A DNA stretch of 64,000 nucleotides, taken from the NCBI RefSeq assembly GCF_023921225.1, contig NZ_CP071527.1, forward strand, positions 2,074,501-2,138,500, in the 5' to 3' direction. Source of the stretch: Legionella lytica (lineage in GTDB: Bacteria; Pseudomonadota; Gammaproteobacteria; Legionellales; Legionellaceae). Position 1 is the stretch's first letter. Each line of letters begins with the position of its first letter. Shown here piece after piece: positions 1 to 9,175 of this stretch. Position numbers and translations under genes: made by a program. The notes below the pieces were generated by a model that saw only the letters and a list, made by a program, of their open reading frames with translations, was not told the origin of the DNA and made no database searches.

Positions 1-741
1 CTTCTTGGCAAGTTTATGAGCATGCGGATTATTATTCTCAACAGCAACTAAAAGTTCATATCCTAGAAGTTCCAGTTTACGATGAGATGACAAATCTAAA
101 TCATGCAATGAATTATCTCTGATATAGTCTGCCATTCGCTTAAGAATCCGTTTGTTTTTTTCGCAATGAAAAGCTCGCTCTAAAACATTTAGATAGCCTA
201 AGTGTAATTTGGTTTCAATCTCAACACCGGCTAACTTCTTATTATTTATGGCACGTGTTAACCAAGTTAAGGCAATTAGAAATTGTTTTTCCGTTGGCTT
301 ATTTTTCGTATTATTATCGAGCCAGTCGACTAAGCGATCACTAACTGCTTCTGCAGCCAAAGCAACCGCAGAATAAACAGTATCCATGCGCTCAGGAGTT
401 GTCTGAGAACCTACATATCGTTGAATACTATCACTATTATAAACAACATTCAGCTCTTGAAGACTCGCGCTGATGTCCTTCCACAGTTCAAGCACTTCGG
501 GATAATTTAACCTACCGGTAAGTGATGCTCTAAGCAGATCGGTAGCGCAAACAACAACATCGCAAAGAACATAAGCCAATGCATCGTTATAAACTCTGCT
601 CGCAGTAAAACCTCGTTGTGCTGCGAGTTGCAACAGATGCTTAAGACCTCTTTTATAACAGGTTAATGCACCTGCAAAATCATGTTCATTATATTTGATA
701 TCCCCGTTGATCTGTTCTTGACTACCAAAATAATAGGTCAT
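1..741 (-). CDS. Hypothetical protein, N-terminal part (cut by window edge)
   Basis: The frame stays open from an ATG at 741 to base 1, giving 247 codons with the stop outside the window. I do not recognise the family. The product looks soluble and largely helical. Its first 40 residues (around NEHDFAGALTCYKRGL) resemble a tetratricopeptide or MIT-type helical hairpin with small residues at the packing positions. There is no signal peptide and no clear membrane segment. It lies just downstream of ubiA on the same strand, about 100 bp away. Codon use looks like its neighbours. The frame is very probably real because it is long, uninterrupted and has a natural amino acid composition; its function is unknown. 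Confidence 0.6.
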   Translation of the reverse strand, partial: MTYYFGSQEQINGDIKYNEHDFAGALTCYKRGLKHLLQLAAQRGFTASRVYNDALAYVLCDVVVCATDLLRASLTGRLNYPEVLELWKDISASLQELNVVYNSDSIQRYVGSQTTPERMDTVYSAVALAAEAVSDRLVDWLDNNTKNKPTEKQFLIALTWLTRAINNKKLAGVEIETKLHLGYLNVLERAFHCEKNKRILKRMADYIRDNSLHDLDLSSHRKLELLGYELLVAVENNNPHAHKLAKK

Positions 742-842
742 GATAAATAAATACTCAAAAAAAGAAGGCATCCTACCATATGGACTACTTCTGATCAATT
801 AAGTATTTAACATAAAGTACTTACTTAGATATAACTGTAATA

Positions 843-1688
843 TTACAAAACAATTGCTACTGCAAGCCACATGAGTGCACCATAATAAACACTGATGATA
901 AATGCTCTAAAACACTGTTCACGCTCGCGTTTACTGATCAATTTTTGCTGATACAGCAAAACCATGGCCGCAGCAAACCAAAGAGCGTAAAAGCCGATGC
1001 TGCCTAGCTTGTTACTCAATGCCCAATAAAGCCATAAACCATGTACCAAGCATTGTAATAAACCAATAATAAAACGATCGTAACTAGCAAAATAAATTGC
1101 CGTAGATTTTACGCCGATGCGTAAATCGTCTTCCTTATCAGTCATCGCATACATCGTGTCATAAGCCACAATCCAAGCAAAGTTAAGTAAAAACAATAAA
1201 GTACATTCCGCATTTAAAGGCGCATGAGAGGCCACATAAGCCATGGGAATTCCCATCGAAAAGGCTAAGCCCAGAATGAACTGAGGCGCGCTTAAAAATC
1301 GTTTACAAAACGGATAAAGAATCGAAATGAATAAGGCAATTACCCCTAAATACCAACAATCCCAAGGTAAACAAAGCAATACAAGTAATGCAGCAAACAG
1401 TAAAATAAACAATACCCCCAGAGCCTCTTTTAGGCTGATTTCCCCCGAAGTTAACGGGCGAAATTTGGTTCGTGCTACATGTTTATCAATATTGCGATCC
1501 GCAATGTCATTAACCACGCAGCCTGCTGCACGCATTAATAATGTACCGCTTAAAAATAAAACAAATAATTTAAACGAGGGAATCCCTTTATTTGCTAGCC
1601 ACAAGGCCCAGGCCGTAGGAAACCAAAGTAATAAAATTCCCACCGGCTTATCAAAGCGCATAAGGCGCCAGTATGCAGACCACTTCAT
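843..1688 (-). CDS. ubiA: 4-hydroxybenzoate polyprenyltransferase UbiA
   Basis: This inner-membrane prenyltransferase joins the polyprenyl tail to 4-hydroxybenzoate, the second step of ubiquinone synthesis. The 281-residue length is normal. The first Asp-rich motif is at residues 60-68 (NDIADRNID) and the second at 184-188 (DKEDD), both for Mg-pyrophosphate binding. Between and after them are seven to nine hydrophobic helices typical of the UbiA superfamily. The start is the ATG at 1688, which overlaps the stop of ubiC in an ATGA junction, so the two are translationally coupled and work in sequence on chorismate-derived 4-hydroxybenzoate. Confidence 0.96.
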   Translation of the reverse strand: MKWSAYWRLMRFDKPVGILLLWFPTAWALWLANKGIPSFKLFVLFLSGTLLMRAAGCVVNDIADRNIDKHVARTKFRPLTSGEISLKEALGVLFILLFAALLVLLCLPWDCWYLGVIALFISILYPFCKRFLSAPQFILGLAFSMGIPMAYVASHAPLNAECTLLFLLNFAWIVAYDTMYAMTDKEDDLRIGVKSTAIYFASYDRFIIGLLQCLVHGLWLYWALSNKLGSIGFYALWFAAAMVLLYQQKLISKREREQCFRAFIISVYYGALMWLAVAIVL

Positions 1689-2260
1689 GGAGTAATTTCT
1701 CCTAACTCAGGAAACATAATTTCTACTAAATAAAACGATTCTTTTTCCATGAATAAAAATTCGGCGATACGAACCCAAAGTACATCTCGAATCGTGGGAA
1801 TATATTTTTTTACCCAATAAAACTCAACACATTGGTCATCTACAGGATAATGAATAGAGTTAATACGTCTTACCTCCTCCATATTAAAGATCAAATTCTT
1901 AACTGACTCTTTACGTAGGCGACCAAAGAATTCCGTATTTAAATCATAACAGCGCTTTGGAATAATCGTCCGTGCGTACCAGTAAGGGACATCATGGCTT
2001 TTCATGAGAATTTCACGTTGAAAAACAGAAGCATCACGCACATCAAGCAAGCTTTTAGACCAAAAGTCTGTTCTAACCCATTGCTGAGATAACAACTCAA
2101 TTCGTGCATCGCCTTGCGTATCGCGTAATTTATCAGTTAATGATTGTTTATAATTCACCCACTCTAAAAATGTTCTAGAGCTCTCGGCTTTCAGTGAAAA
2201 AATAAGGCGTGTATTAATTGGCATGTAGTTCAGATCAGCGATAAAGTGATTCGCCACCAT
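1685..2260 (-). CDS. ubiC: Chorismate pyruvate-lyase UbiC
   Basis: UbiC converts chorismate to 4-hydroxybenzoate and pyruvate, the first committed step of ubiquinone synthesis, in the cytoplasm. The 191-residue product has the family pattern of a QRE segment at 81-83, a YART motif at 95-98 with the substrate Arg97, an FGRL segment near 112, and the closing strand with Glu180 (LVEIMFPEL), which corresponds to the catalytic Glu of the E. coli enzyme. Overall identity to E. coli UbiC looks modest, so the call rests on these motifs and on the immediate coupling to ubiA (4 bp overlap). It is transcribed divergently from the kinase gene at 2420. Confidence 0.85.
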   Translation of the reverse strand: MVANHFIADLNYMPINTRLIFSLKAESSRTFLEWVNYKQSLTDKLRDTQGDARIELLSQQWVRTDFWSKSLLDVRDASVFQREILMKSHDVPYWYARTIIPKRCYDLNTEFFGRLRKESVKNLIFNMEEVRRINSIHYPVDDQCVEFYWVKKYIPTIRDVLWVRIAEFLFMEKESFYLVEIMFPELGEITP

Positions 2261-2419
2261 CTTACAAAATTAATGATTTAGCGACAAGTTATTGATTTCT
2301 CTTATTCACCCTCAAGTTGCAACTTATTATGATCCCTCAGGGCTTTTTTAAAGAGCCACTTCTTAATTTGGAACATTTAGTTTAAAATATGCTCATAAAT
2401 TAAAGTACAAAGACAAGCA

Positions 2420-4072
2420 ATGTTCCAAATCATTAATCCAAAAACGCTTAGCGCTAAAAACGCCGAAAAACTTTATGCTTTTTTTAACGCACAATATCAG
2501 CAAAGTATAGATACGTGGTCAAAGGATTCGACGTATGTTTTTGCCGATGGGAGTCGCTTTTCATTTTCATCTAATGTGGTTATGCGCCTGCGTAAAGAGG
2601 GAAAAGTTGGTGTTCGTTATGAATTTGTAAGTGATCGTTTGCTTGGTAAAGGACAGTTTGGAATGGTTTATCAAGTAGAGGGTACCTTCGCAATTAGCAA
2701 AGACTCTTTTCGGTTTAAAGAACATGGTTCTAATGGGAAGACGAGAGCTATCAAAATACAACATCATGATTACCGCCGCCCCCAACATCAAGCTTTGCAC
2801 GAATATTATTTATCGAAAAAGGCTTTACACCTGGCGATTAAACAGCCTACCTTTGAAAAAAAAGGAAATAATTCGGTAAGTTATACAGTAATGAACAAAC
2901 TAAAAGGTGTTGAGTTACGTAAAATTATTCAAGCTGACCAATTAGGTAATCGTACTTTAACCTTAAAAGAACGCATCGAGTTAAGTAAAGCTTTATTAAT
3001 AGCCCTTAAAGAACAGGTAACTGATAACGGGATAATCCATAGAGACATAAAACCAGAAAACATCTTAGTTGATATGAGCACCAACCCAATTACCGTAAAC
3101 ATTATTGATTTCGGGCTCAGTACAAATGCTGACCATGCGGATGGAATATTTCCTGGAACCCCCCTTTATCAAGCACCAGAAATGTGGGATCAGGTATCGC
3201 AAAGCTGTAAGGCAGATGTTTTTTCCATGGCACGACTTATTGCAGAATTATGGCACGATAAAACTATTTTAGAGCTCGAAACAGTTGGTACCTCTGAGCA
3301 TGCAAGAAATAACGCCCATAATGTGAGTTTACATACCTTATTTACTGGGATCAGTGAATTAGATGAGAAAGATAGGTTTATTATTAGAGCAACTCTTGCA
3401 GGAATGTTTCTTGCTGACAGTAACCAGCGCTACTCAATTGAGCAGGCTATAAAACTTTTTTCCCAGGTTGGTTTGAAGCCTGCACAAAACATTGACGAAG
3501 AAGCTATAGAGGTCCTTCCTCCTGCCAATCTAGTTCCTACGATTGAACAAAACATCGAGAATAACGCCATTCTTACTAGGTATCATACTCAAAGTATACT
3601 GCGAATTGAAGCTATTTTAGCTCAGATAAAATTATTGAGAAAACATGAAATTGATTTAATAAATAGAGATTCGGTCGATGTAGCAGAAAAACTCGGTCGA
3701 CTGGCTACGGATATTGAAGAAAAGATGAATCAACTAAAATATATGTCTCTCACAAATTACAATCAGAGTGTTGAGCATTATGCCGCTGATTGCCAAACCT
3801 TAATCAATAACAGTAAAGAGGATTTTGCCAATCATCGAAATATTAACTATATTTGGGCGAATATTGCGTTGGCAATTGCAGGACTTGGCGTTGTGTATTT
3901 AACCGCTGGAGTTATTAATCTGGCGTTGACCAGAGGTAATGATTTCTTATTCTTTAAAGAAACCAAAACCAGCTCTTTAGTGAGATCCGTAGAAAAAAAT
4001 CTAGATGAAATGGGGCAACTAATGAAACAAGAACAAGCACCCGTTTCTGCTGTGATTAAAGCTGATATATAG
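2420..4072 (+). CDS. Eukaryotic-like Ser/Thr protein kinase with C-terminal membrane segment; possible effector
   Basis: The 550-residue product has a complete protein kinase catalytic core: glycine-rich loop GKGQFGMV at 76-83, the ATP-binding lysine at 112, a candidate helix-C Glu at 128, the catalytic loop HRDIKPEN at 207-214, DFG at 230-232 and an activation segment ending in APE at 252-254. All key residues are kept, so activity is expected. A helical, probably coiled-coil stretch covers about 385-455 and a hydrophobic segment lies at about 476-503, followed by a 46-residue tail. The layout recalls Legionella LegK-type translocated kinases, but I cannot assign it to a named LegK. Translocation is inference. 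The gene stands alone, divergent from ubiC. Confidence 0.85.
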   Translation: MFQIINPKTLSAKNAEKLYAFFNAQYQQSIDTWSKDSTYVFADGSRFSFSSNVVMRLRKEGKVGVRYEFVSDRLLGKGQFGMVYQVEGTFAISKDSFRFKEHGSNGKTRAIKIQHHDYRRPQHQALHEYYLSKKALHLAIKQPTFEKKGNNSVSYTVMNKLKGVELRKIIQADQLGNRTLTLKERIELSKALLIALKEQVTDNGIIHRDIKPENILVDMSTNPITVNIIDFGLSTNADHADGIFPGTPLYQAPEMWDQVSQSCKADVFSMARLIAELWHDKTILELETVGTSEHARNNAHNVSLHTLFTGISELDEKDRFIIRATLAGMFLADSNQRYSIEQAIKLFSQVGLKPAQNIDEEAIEVLPPANLVPTIEQNIENNAILTRYHTQSILRIEAILAQIKLLRKHEIDLINRDSVDVAEKLGRLATDIEEKMNQLKYMSLTNYNQSVEHYAADCQTLINNSKEDFANHRNINYIWANIALAIAGLGVVYLTAGVINLALTRGNDFLFFKETKTSSLVRSVEKNLDEMGQLMKQEQAPVSAVIKADI

Positions 4073-4073
4073 C

Positions 4074-4092
4074 AGGTTAGGCTCATGGCCCA
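4074..4092. repeat. 19 bp dispersed repeat, copy 1
   Basis: AGGTTAGGCTCATGGCCCA, identical to 32592-32610. It lies just after the kinase stop codon. Confidence 0.6.
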
Positions 4093-4162
4093 CAATAAAA
4101 ATCGAGCCACACCAATACTCAATGCTCCCATACAGAGTAGCCCTGCGTACATGAGAATAAAG

Positions 4163-4630
4163 CTAAAGTTCCCTTATTCTCCCCAAGCGATTTAAAATAA
4201 TCTCTGTAGACTCATCTTTATCCCTGCTCACCAAGATAAAACGACCGTTACACATCGCATTTGCAGGATTATTAGAAAAAATAATCCTGTTTCCAGGGCG
4301 TGCACCAATCCAAGACAGCTGCCAACGAGGATGATGCCATTGCCATTGATACAGGGGTTCTATTTTATTAGTCTTTTTATTTTGAGTACTCAACTGCAGC
4401 CCATTAGCCCAATTTAAGGAATCATCTATGGGAGAAAGAAAAACGGTACTGTTTAAAATAAGCGCTTGTGTTTTCGCATATTGAACTGCGTTCTTTAATT
4501 CATCCACAAGTGTTTGCCGTTCGTTTTTACGTAAAAAAGAAGAATACGATGCGATTGCAACTAAAAACAAACTAAGCACTAACATCATGGTGATTAGTAG
4601 TTCAAGTAATGTAAATCCCTTTAATTTCAT
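4163..4630 (-). CDS. GspH/FimT-type minor pseudopilin
   Basis: The N-terminus carries a classic type IV prepilin signal: MKLKG, then cleavage before Phe6, with Glu10 (position +5 of the mature protein) and a hydrophobic helix to about residue 28. The total is 155 residues. The C-terminal half ends in a strand with a GRIRE motif, as in FimT and GspH minor pilins. The product would be processed by prepilin peptidase PilD and join either a type IV pilus tip or the type II secretion pseudopilus. It lies alone rather than in a pil or gsp cluster. FimT-like proteins in competence pili can bind DNA, but nothing here decides between roles. Confidence 0.8.
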   Translation of the reverse strand: MKLKGFTLLELLITMMLVLSLFLVAIASYSSFLRKNERQTLVDELKNAVQYAKTQALILNSTVFLSPIDDSLNWANGLQLSTQNKKTNKIEPLYQWQWHHPRWQLSWIGARPGNRIIFSNNPANAMCNGRFILVSRDKDESTEIILNRLGRIREL

Positions 4631-4641
4631 AATACAAAAAT

Positions 4642-5052
4642 TTAGGATACCAGCTGCTTAATTTCGCTAAGAACCTTAAAAACTGTTCTTTTTTCTTTAG
4701 GATTACTGAGTAAATAATCCAAATCGAGCGTATTAAAAACAGGCGTTTGCTCCTTAGCAAGCAACTGTTCCTGGCTTAAACCAAATACCAATGTTGCGAA
4801 AGGCGTCAAAGAAGCATAACGATGCAGTTCCTCTTTTTGAGTAGGAATAACAGTTAGCTCATCCTCATTCAAATTCAGATACCTTATCATTTGCTGTAGC
4901 AGAGATCGCGCTTTGGTGCTCAGAGTTGATGAAACAAATACAGCTACCTTTACTGAATTTGGTTTTTCTTGAAGTTGCTCTTGTACTTCTCTCTTAATCC
5001 AAGGCCTAATTCCTATTTGATTTAGATAGTAAAGCGTCAGGTTACTGTACAT
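4642..5052 (-). CDS. Small protein, possible DNA polymerase III psi subunit (HolD-like)
   Basis: The 136-residue protein begins with a segment (YYLNQIGIRPWIKR) that resembles the start of HolD, where a Gln-rich first helix is followed by LGI and Trp. A later stretch (LLQQMIRYLNLNEDEL, about 51-66, then LVFGLS near 88-93) fits the HolD fold pattern of a helix, a turn and a strand. If correct, it would bind the chi subunit and link single-strand-binding protein to the clamp loader. HolD proteins diverge strongly, so this is a tentative call. The gene is 11 bp upstream of the minor pilin gene on the same strand and about 60 bp downstream of the patatin gene. Confidence 0.45.
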   Translation of the reverse strand: MYSNLTLYYLNQIGIRPWIKREVQEQLQEKPNSVKVAVFVSSTLSTKARSLLQQMIRYLNLNEDELTVIPTQKEELHRYASLTPFATLVFGLSQEQLLAKEQTPVFNTLDLDYLLSNPKEKRTVFKVLSEIKQLVS

Positions 5053-5110
5053 AAATTAGGCTCAGACAAAAAATTTAGTATATCTTGAAATAGGCATGCA
5101 GTCAGTATAT

Positions 5111-7753
5111 TCATGCACTAAAACTCGTTAAAGGCTGCATCTCATCGGAAAAATCCTCATTATCCTCACAATATTCTCCATTGACGACTTTTTGCAAAGG
5201 CTCATCTCCTCTACTCAAAGAGTTCAGCAATCCAGTCGCAACAAGGTCCGTGTAGTTATTCAATACATGTAATACACGTAAACTTTGGGTAAAGGATAAA
5301 TTCCAATGTGCATAAAATTCATTTTTATAAACTGAACGATTACTTTTAAATGCTTTTATTACTTCAGCAAATGCATCATAAACTTCTTGTCTTGGATTTT
5401 CTCGCAATTCACTAAATAAATTAATCACGATATGTAGCATGACATTAATCGGCTGTTTTAGCTTTACCAAATATTCTAAGCTGGCAAAAGGAGTCCGCAG
5501 CGCTAAGGCATGCCTTGCCTCCTCAAAAAGTCGTTTATCCGCATTATCTTTTAATAAATCAGGCGTTAACATCAAAAACACAGGGTATACGGCAAGTAAC
5601 ACTTTATAATTCTCATTATCAATCAGAGGCTGTGGCTCTTGAGGTATTGCATTACCAAAAAATGTTAAGGAATTGTCTTCTATTGGCCTGTCATTTTTTG
5701 GTGTGGTCTTAGTTTTCGCTTGAAAATATAACGATCTCAATTCATTAATTTGACTTAATATTCCTGCTTTATTCGGTATGTTTGCCTCTACGGCGATACG
5801 GTTAATGCGTTCAAACCAATCAAACTCATCGCGATAACAACAATAAGATAATAAATCCCCTAAACAAGTATATTTAGAATACATATACTCATCATTTTCA
5901 AACCCCCCATCTTCCTTACAGATGTACCGCATCTTTAAATAACTTATCGTTGCATCATATCCGGCCTGAATCATTTTATTCCGACTTTCATCATCAACTG
6001 TAAAAGATGTAGTGGAAACATTATCCACATTAATCACAATGGATTGGGAGGAATATTTACGGAGTTTTAAACGATCCTGCTCCCAACCACTTGCTGGATC
6101 ATCTACGCCGGTAAGGACGCGATAACCCCAATTCATGAAAAAATGCTCTTTATAAACCCGCTCCATCACGCGATCAATTGCGGTTCGCTCAGTTCCATTA
6201 TCAAATTGAACTGCCAAAACCTTCAAATTATTACCATATTCCGACTCCAATAAGGTCGAATGATCATCAAAAAACGCTTCAGTTGGAAAGTTCGTTAAAA
6301 TTCCTCCATCATTATGCTCATCACCATCTAATACAGTTGAACGATAAACAATAGGAAAACTTGCAGAAATTTTCACGGCCTCACTCACCTCAAAATCCGG
6401 TGAACGCTGTAATGAAAAATAGCGTGTTTTTCCTAATCGTTTATTGGTTGCCGTAACAACAAGCTCTTGACCTAGCCCACAATCAGGAACACGCTGTCTT
6501 ATAGCTTCAAGCGTTGCAAAGGTAATTTTTCCTTGCGGATAAGGAATACCGTATTGGGAAACAATTTGGTTTAACTTATAAGTAATTGCATAATCAAGGG
6601 CCGTCTTTAACGAGCGCGGATCAGACATACCATTTATATCTATGTCAAAATGAACTAAGTGTTCTTGTTTAAAACTTTTGAAGAACTCTGTAATTTCGTT
6701 CGCGGTATAACCTAAGTAACAGAGTAAAGCCATAATCGCGCCAGCGGAGCTCCCTGCAAATTTTGTGGGATGAATTTGCGCGTCATTAAGAGCCTTCCAA
6801 AAACCTACATGCCCATAAATCTTCGCCCCACCGCCACAATAAACAATATTATCAATATCAGGACGTTTCTCTCTTACCAGAATTTCCTGGGTCTTACTGT
6901 AGTAATCAATTTGTACCGTCTCGTCTTGATATAAAGAAATTAAATGATTCTCCTTAACCACACTACTTTTGGTTTTGTTAGCCTCAGAAGAGCCAGGAAT
7001 TATCCAATTCCACAAGCGCACATACCAAGGCGGGTGCGCTAAATAACGTTGTGTACTTCGGTAATCATACATCTGTGCCAAACGCTCTTGCAGATTAGCA
7101 ACATAAACAGAATGAGGATGTGGATTTTTACAAATAGATTCAAATTCTAAGTGTTGAATATCTTTATGAATTAATTGGTCAACAAGCTGTTCGGTAATAA
7201 ATACCCTCTTTGTATTCCCTAAGGGGGCTTTTTGTAAGTCATTTGGGTCATGGTATTTGGTATCTGAACCAGGAACCAAAAATTGATCAAAACCGATTAA
7301 AATACCATGTTTACCATGGCACATTTCCACACCAATTAATTGGTAATTTAGGGAAATATTTAAGTCCGTTATTTTCCAGTACTCAGAATAGCGCTTATTG
7401 ATCCAGCTTTTGACAATGCCCCACCAGTTCAAAAAAGCTTCTGCTGTGAAACCACGATACTCATTAACTGTCGCACCTCTAAAATGGGCTCGTGTCTTAT
7501 CTTTCTGATGTGGTCCCAAAAGCCATTGTGTAAACAGCTTTCTTTTCTCTTCGCACAAACGAGTAAAATCGAACATAATATTTTCATTATCAAATAGATA
7601 GCTTGCTAATGAAATTTTATTATCAGGTGGCAATCCATTAATTTGTAAACGGCCTAATTGAGCAGTGATAATAATTTTTTTTAATAAGTCCAGGTTTTTG
7701 GGGTATTTGGTGTCCGATTCTAGTAGTTGACTTATTACGTGTTGTGGTGTCAT
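5111..7753 (-). CDS. vpdC: Patatin-like phospholipase effector, VpdC ortholog
   Basis: This 880-residue protein has a central patatin domain (about 300-500). The glycine-rich oxyanion motif CGGGAK is at 306-311, the nucleophile elbow GSSAG at 334-338 with Ser336, and the dyad aspartate is Asp482 in DGG. Long N- and C-terminal regions without recognisable enzymes flank it. Size, architecture and position next to pyrF match L. pneumophila VpdC, a Dot/Icm-translocated, ubiquitin-activated phospholipase that affects vacuole lipids (established for that protein, inferred here). A GTG at 7756 is also possible, but the ATG at 7753 sits 7 bp after a GGGAG ribosome site. There is no signal peptide, as expected for a type IV effector. 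Confidence 0.85.
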   Translation of the reverse strand: MTPQHVISQLLESDTKYPKNLDLLKKIIITAQLGRLQINGLPPDNKISLASYLFDNENIMFDFTRLCEEKRKLFTQWLLGPHQKDKTRAHFRGATVNEYRGFTAEAFLNWWGIVKSWINKRYSEYWKITDLNISLNYQLIGVEMCHGKHGILIGFDQFLVPGSDTKYHDPNDLQKAPLGNTKRVFITEQLVDQLIHKDIQHLEFESICKNPHPHSVYVANLQERLAQMYDYRSTQRYLAHPPWYVRLWNWIIPGSSEANKTKSSVVKENHLISLYQDETVQIDYYSKTQEILVREKRPDIDNIVYCGGGAKIYGHVGFWKALNDAQIHPTKFAGSSAGAIMALLCYLGYTANEITEFFKSFKQEHLVHFDIDINGMSDPRSLKTALDYAITYKLNQIVSQYGIPYPQGKITFATLEAIRQRVPDCGLGQELVVTATNKRLGKTRYFSLQRSPDFEVSEAVKISASFPIVYRSTVLDGDEHNDGGILTNFPTEAFFDDHSTLLESEYGNNLKVLAVQFDNGTERTAIDRVMERVYKEHFFMNWGYRVLTGVDDPASGWEQDRLKLRKYSSQSIVINVDNVSTTSFTVDDESRNKMIQAGYDATISYLKMRYICKEDGGFENDEYMYSKYTCLGDLLSYCCYRDEFDWFERINRIAVEANIPNKAGILSQINELRSLYFQAKTKTTPKNDRPIEDNSLTFFGNAIPQEPQPLIDNENYKVLLAVYPVFLMLTPDLLKDNADKRLFEEARHALALRTPFASLEYLVKLKQPINVMLHIVINLFSELRENPRQEVYDAFAEVIKAFKSNRSVYKNEFYAHWNLSFTQSLRVLHVLNNYTDLVATGLLNSLSRGDEPLQKVVNGEYCEDNEDFSDEMQPLTSFSA

Positions 7754-7967
7754 CACTTAGCTCCCGAGTATGAAAGTCCTTTCCATAAACATCTGGATAA
7801 TTTTTTTTGCCTTTACTCCTGATAATTAATTGGTTGTGAACAAAGTTTTCTATCGGTCCCATCCAGGGAATTAATCTTATCCATGACATAACCTAGGTTA
7901 AAGCCTCGCCGTAATCTAAGATCCTGAGTCAAGCCCTACTCCCGAATTACACTACACTCCATCCAGA

Positions 7968-8281
7968 CTACAGTTTGTTTCGCCACTGTTCTGCAACATG
8001 AGGAAAAAAGCCTGTATAAAATATAATTAACATGATTTTGTGTAATGCGTCAAACTTATTGATCCTTAGATTTTCTCGATCATCTGAGTTATAAACCCTT
8101 TGTACAAAAAGATCCGCTTGCTTAGTCCATAACTTTGGATGTAATAAGGTTTTCTCAGCAGTTTTAACACGTAAAAAAATTTGGTGGGGCTGCAAAAGCT
8201 CGTAATCGACGTGAACCTGTGTGTCAAATGAAATCAGCGTACAAAAGTTAGATTAAATCGGAATAGGAGCACAGATACCAT
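7968..8281 (-). pseudogene. Possible frameshifted small gene of unknown function
   Basis: A reading frame open from 8252 down to a stop at 7968 encodes 94 protein-like codons (for example LLQPHQIFLRVKTAEK and INKFDALHKIMLIIFY) but has no good start. An ATG at 8281 with a strong AAGGAG ribosome site 6 bp before it opens a different frame that stops at 8234. The two frames overlap at 8234-8252, so one frameshift there would join them into a protein of about 100 residues. It could be a decayed gene, an assembly error, or a gene starting at TTG 8195. I do not recognise the product. It lies between pyrF and vpdC on the same strand. Confidence 0.4.
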
Positions 8282-8485
8282 AAGAAACTCTCCTTGATAA
8301 GCTAATACTTTATTCAATGAACGGGCAATATAGTTTGTATGTTTATGGGTCTTGGTATTGAATGGGAATCAGAAGCATCTAGATTTGTATTCACTTATGT
8401 TTTTTATGTCAATAAAAAATCCTAAAAACATAATAATTAACCAATATAATCAGTAGGCTGGAGTTAAAAACCGTATAGCAAAAGA
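8282..8485. other. Intergenic, nothing recognised
   Basis: AT-rich stretch between the start of the broken small gene and the end of pyrF. I see no convincing reading frame, strong hairpin or repeat. It probably holds the pyrF 3' end and a promoter for the leftward vpdC region. The 7754-7967 stretch on the other side of the broken gene likewise shows only a leftward open frame overlapping the vpdC start (7638-7889), which I regard as chance. Confidence 0.4.
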
Positions 8486-9175
8486 CTATAGTGAGGTTAA
8501 TATCTTTGCAATAACCTGCTCAGGATCACTTGCTTGAGTAATTGGACGGCCTACGACCAAATAATCACTGCCCGCTGCTTTTGCTTCTGCTGGCGTCATA
8601 ATGCGTGTCTGATCATTTTTAGCATCTGTTGCCAGTCTGATTCCTGGCGTTACGGTAATAAAGTTATTTCCGCATTCATTTTTAATTTCGCGAACCTCGT
8701 GCGCCGAGCTTACAACGCCATCTAAACCGGACTCTTTAGCTAGATGCGCTAAATTCTTAGCATGCTCTATTACAGGAATAGTAATGCCTATTGAGGCTAG
8801 GTCCGTTTGGCTAAAACTGGTTAATACAGTTACCGCAATTAAAATGGGTCTGTGGGTTCCGTAAGGCTCCAGAGCCTTTCTCGCAGAGCTCATCATGTTC
8901 ACTCCACCAGAGGCATGAACATTCATCATCCAAACCCCTAAATCCGCGCCCGCTTTACAGGCGTTAGCGACAGTATTAGGAATATCATGAAATTTTAAAT
9001 CTAAAAAAACCTTAAATTGTCGGTCAACTAATTGTCGCACAAACTGAGTTCCAAAAAGTGTAAACAACTCACTGCCAACTTTTAACGAGCACTCATTAGG
9101 ATCCAACTTATCAACTAAGTGAAGAGCATCCTGCTCACGATTAAAATCCAGTGCAACAATTAGTGGGGATGACAT
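8486..9175 (-). CDS. pyrF: Orotidine 5'-phosphate decarboxylase PyrF
   Basis: The enzyme decarboxylates OMP to UMP, the last step of pyrimidine synthesis. The 229-residue TIM-barrel protein has the catalytic signature DLKFHDIPNT at 59-68, with Asp59, Lys61 and Asp64 as the charged network. Near the C-terminus are the phosphate-binding segments GIRLATD and VVGRPIT. The ATG at 9175 overlaps the stop of the upstream aminotransferase by one base (TAATG), so expression is coupled. The lapA-lapB-pyrF order is common in gammaproteobacteria; here the aminotransferase is inserted between lapB and pyrF. Confidence 0.97.
   Translation of the reverse strand: MSSPLIVALDFNREQDALHLVDKLDPNECSLKVGSELFTLFGTQFVRQLVDRQFKVFLDLKFHDIPNTVANACKAGADLGVWMMNVHASGGVNMMSSARKALEPYGTHRPILIAVTVLTSFSQTDLASIGITIPVIEHAKNLAHLAKESGLDGVVSSAHEVREIKNECGNNFITVTPGIRLATDAKNDQTRIMTPAEAKAAGSDYLVVGRPITQASDPEQVIAKILTSL

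Noticed and set aside
3847..4152. 101-codon leftward frame opposite the kinase tail
   Set aside because: It is antisense to the membrane segment, which explains its hydrophobic and Cys-rich look.
7638..7889. 83-codon leftward frame overlapping the vpdC start
   Set aside because: It overlaps the real gene in another frame. Only the upstream half could be independent, and it shows no ribosome site or family pattern.
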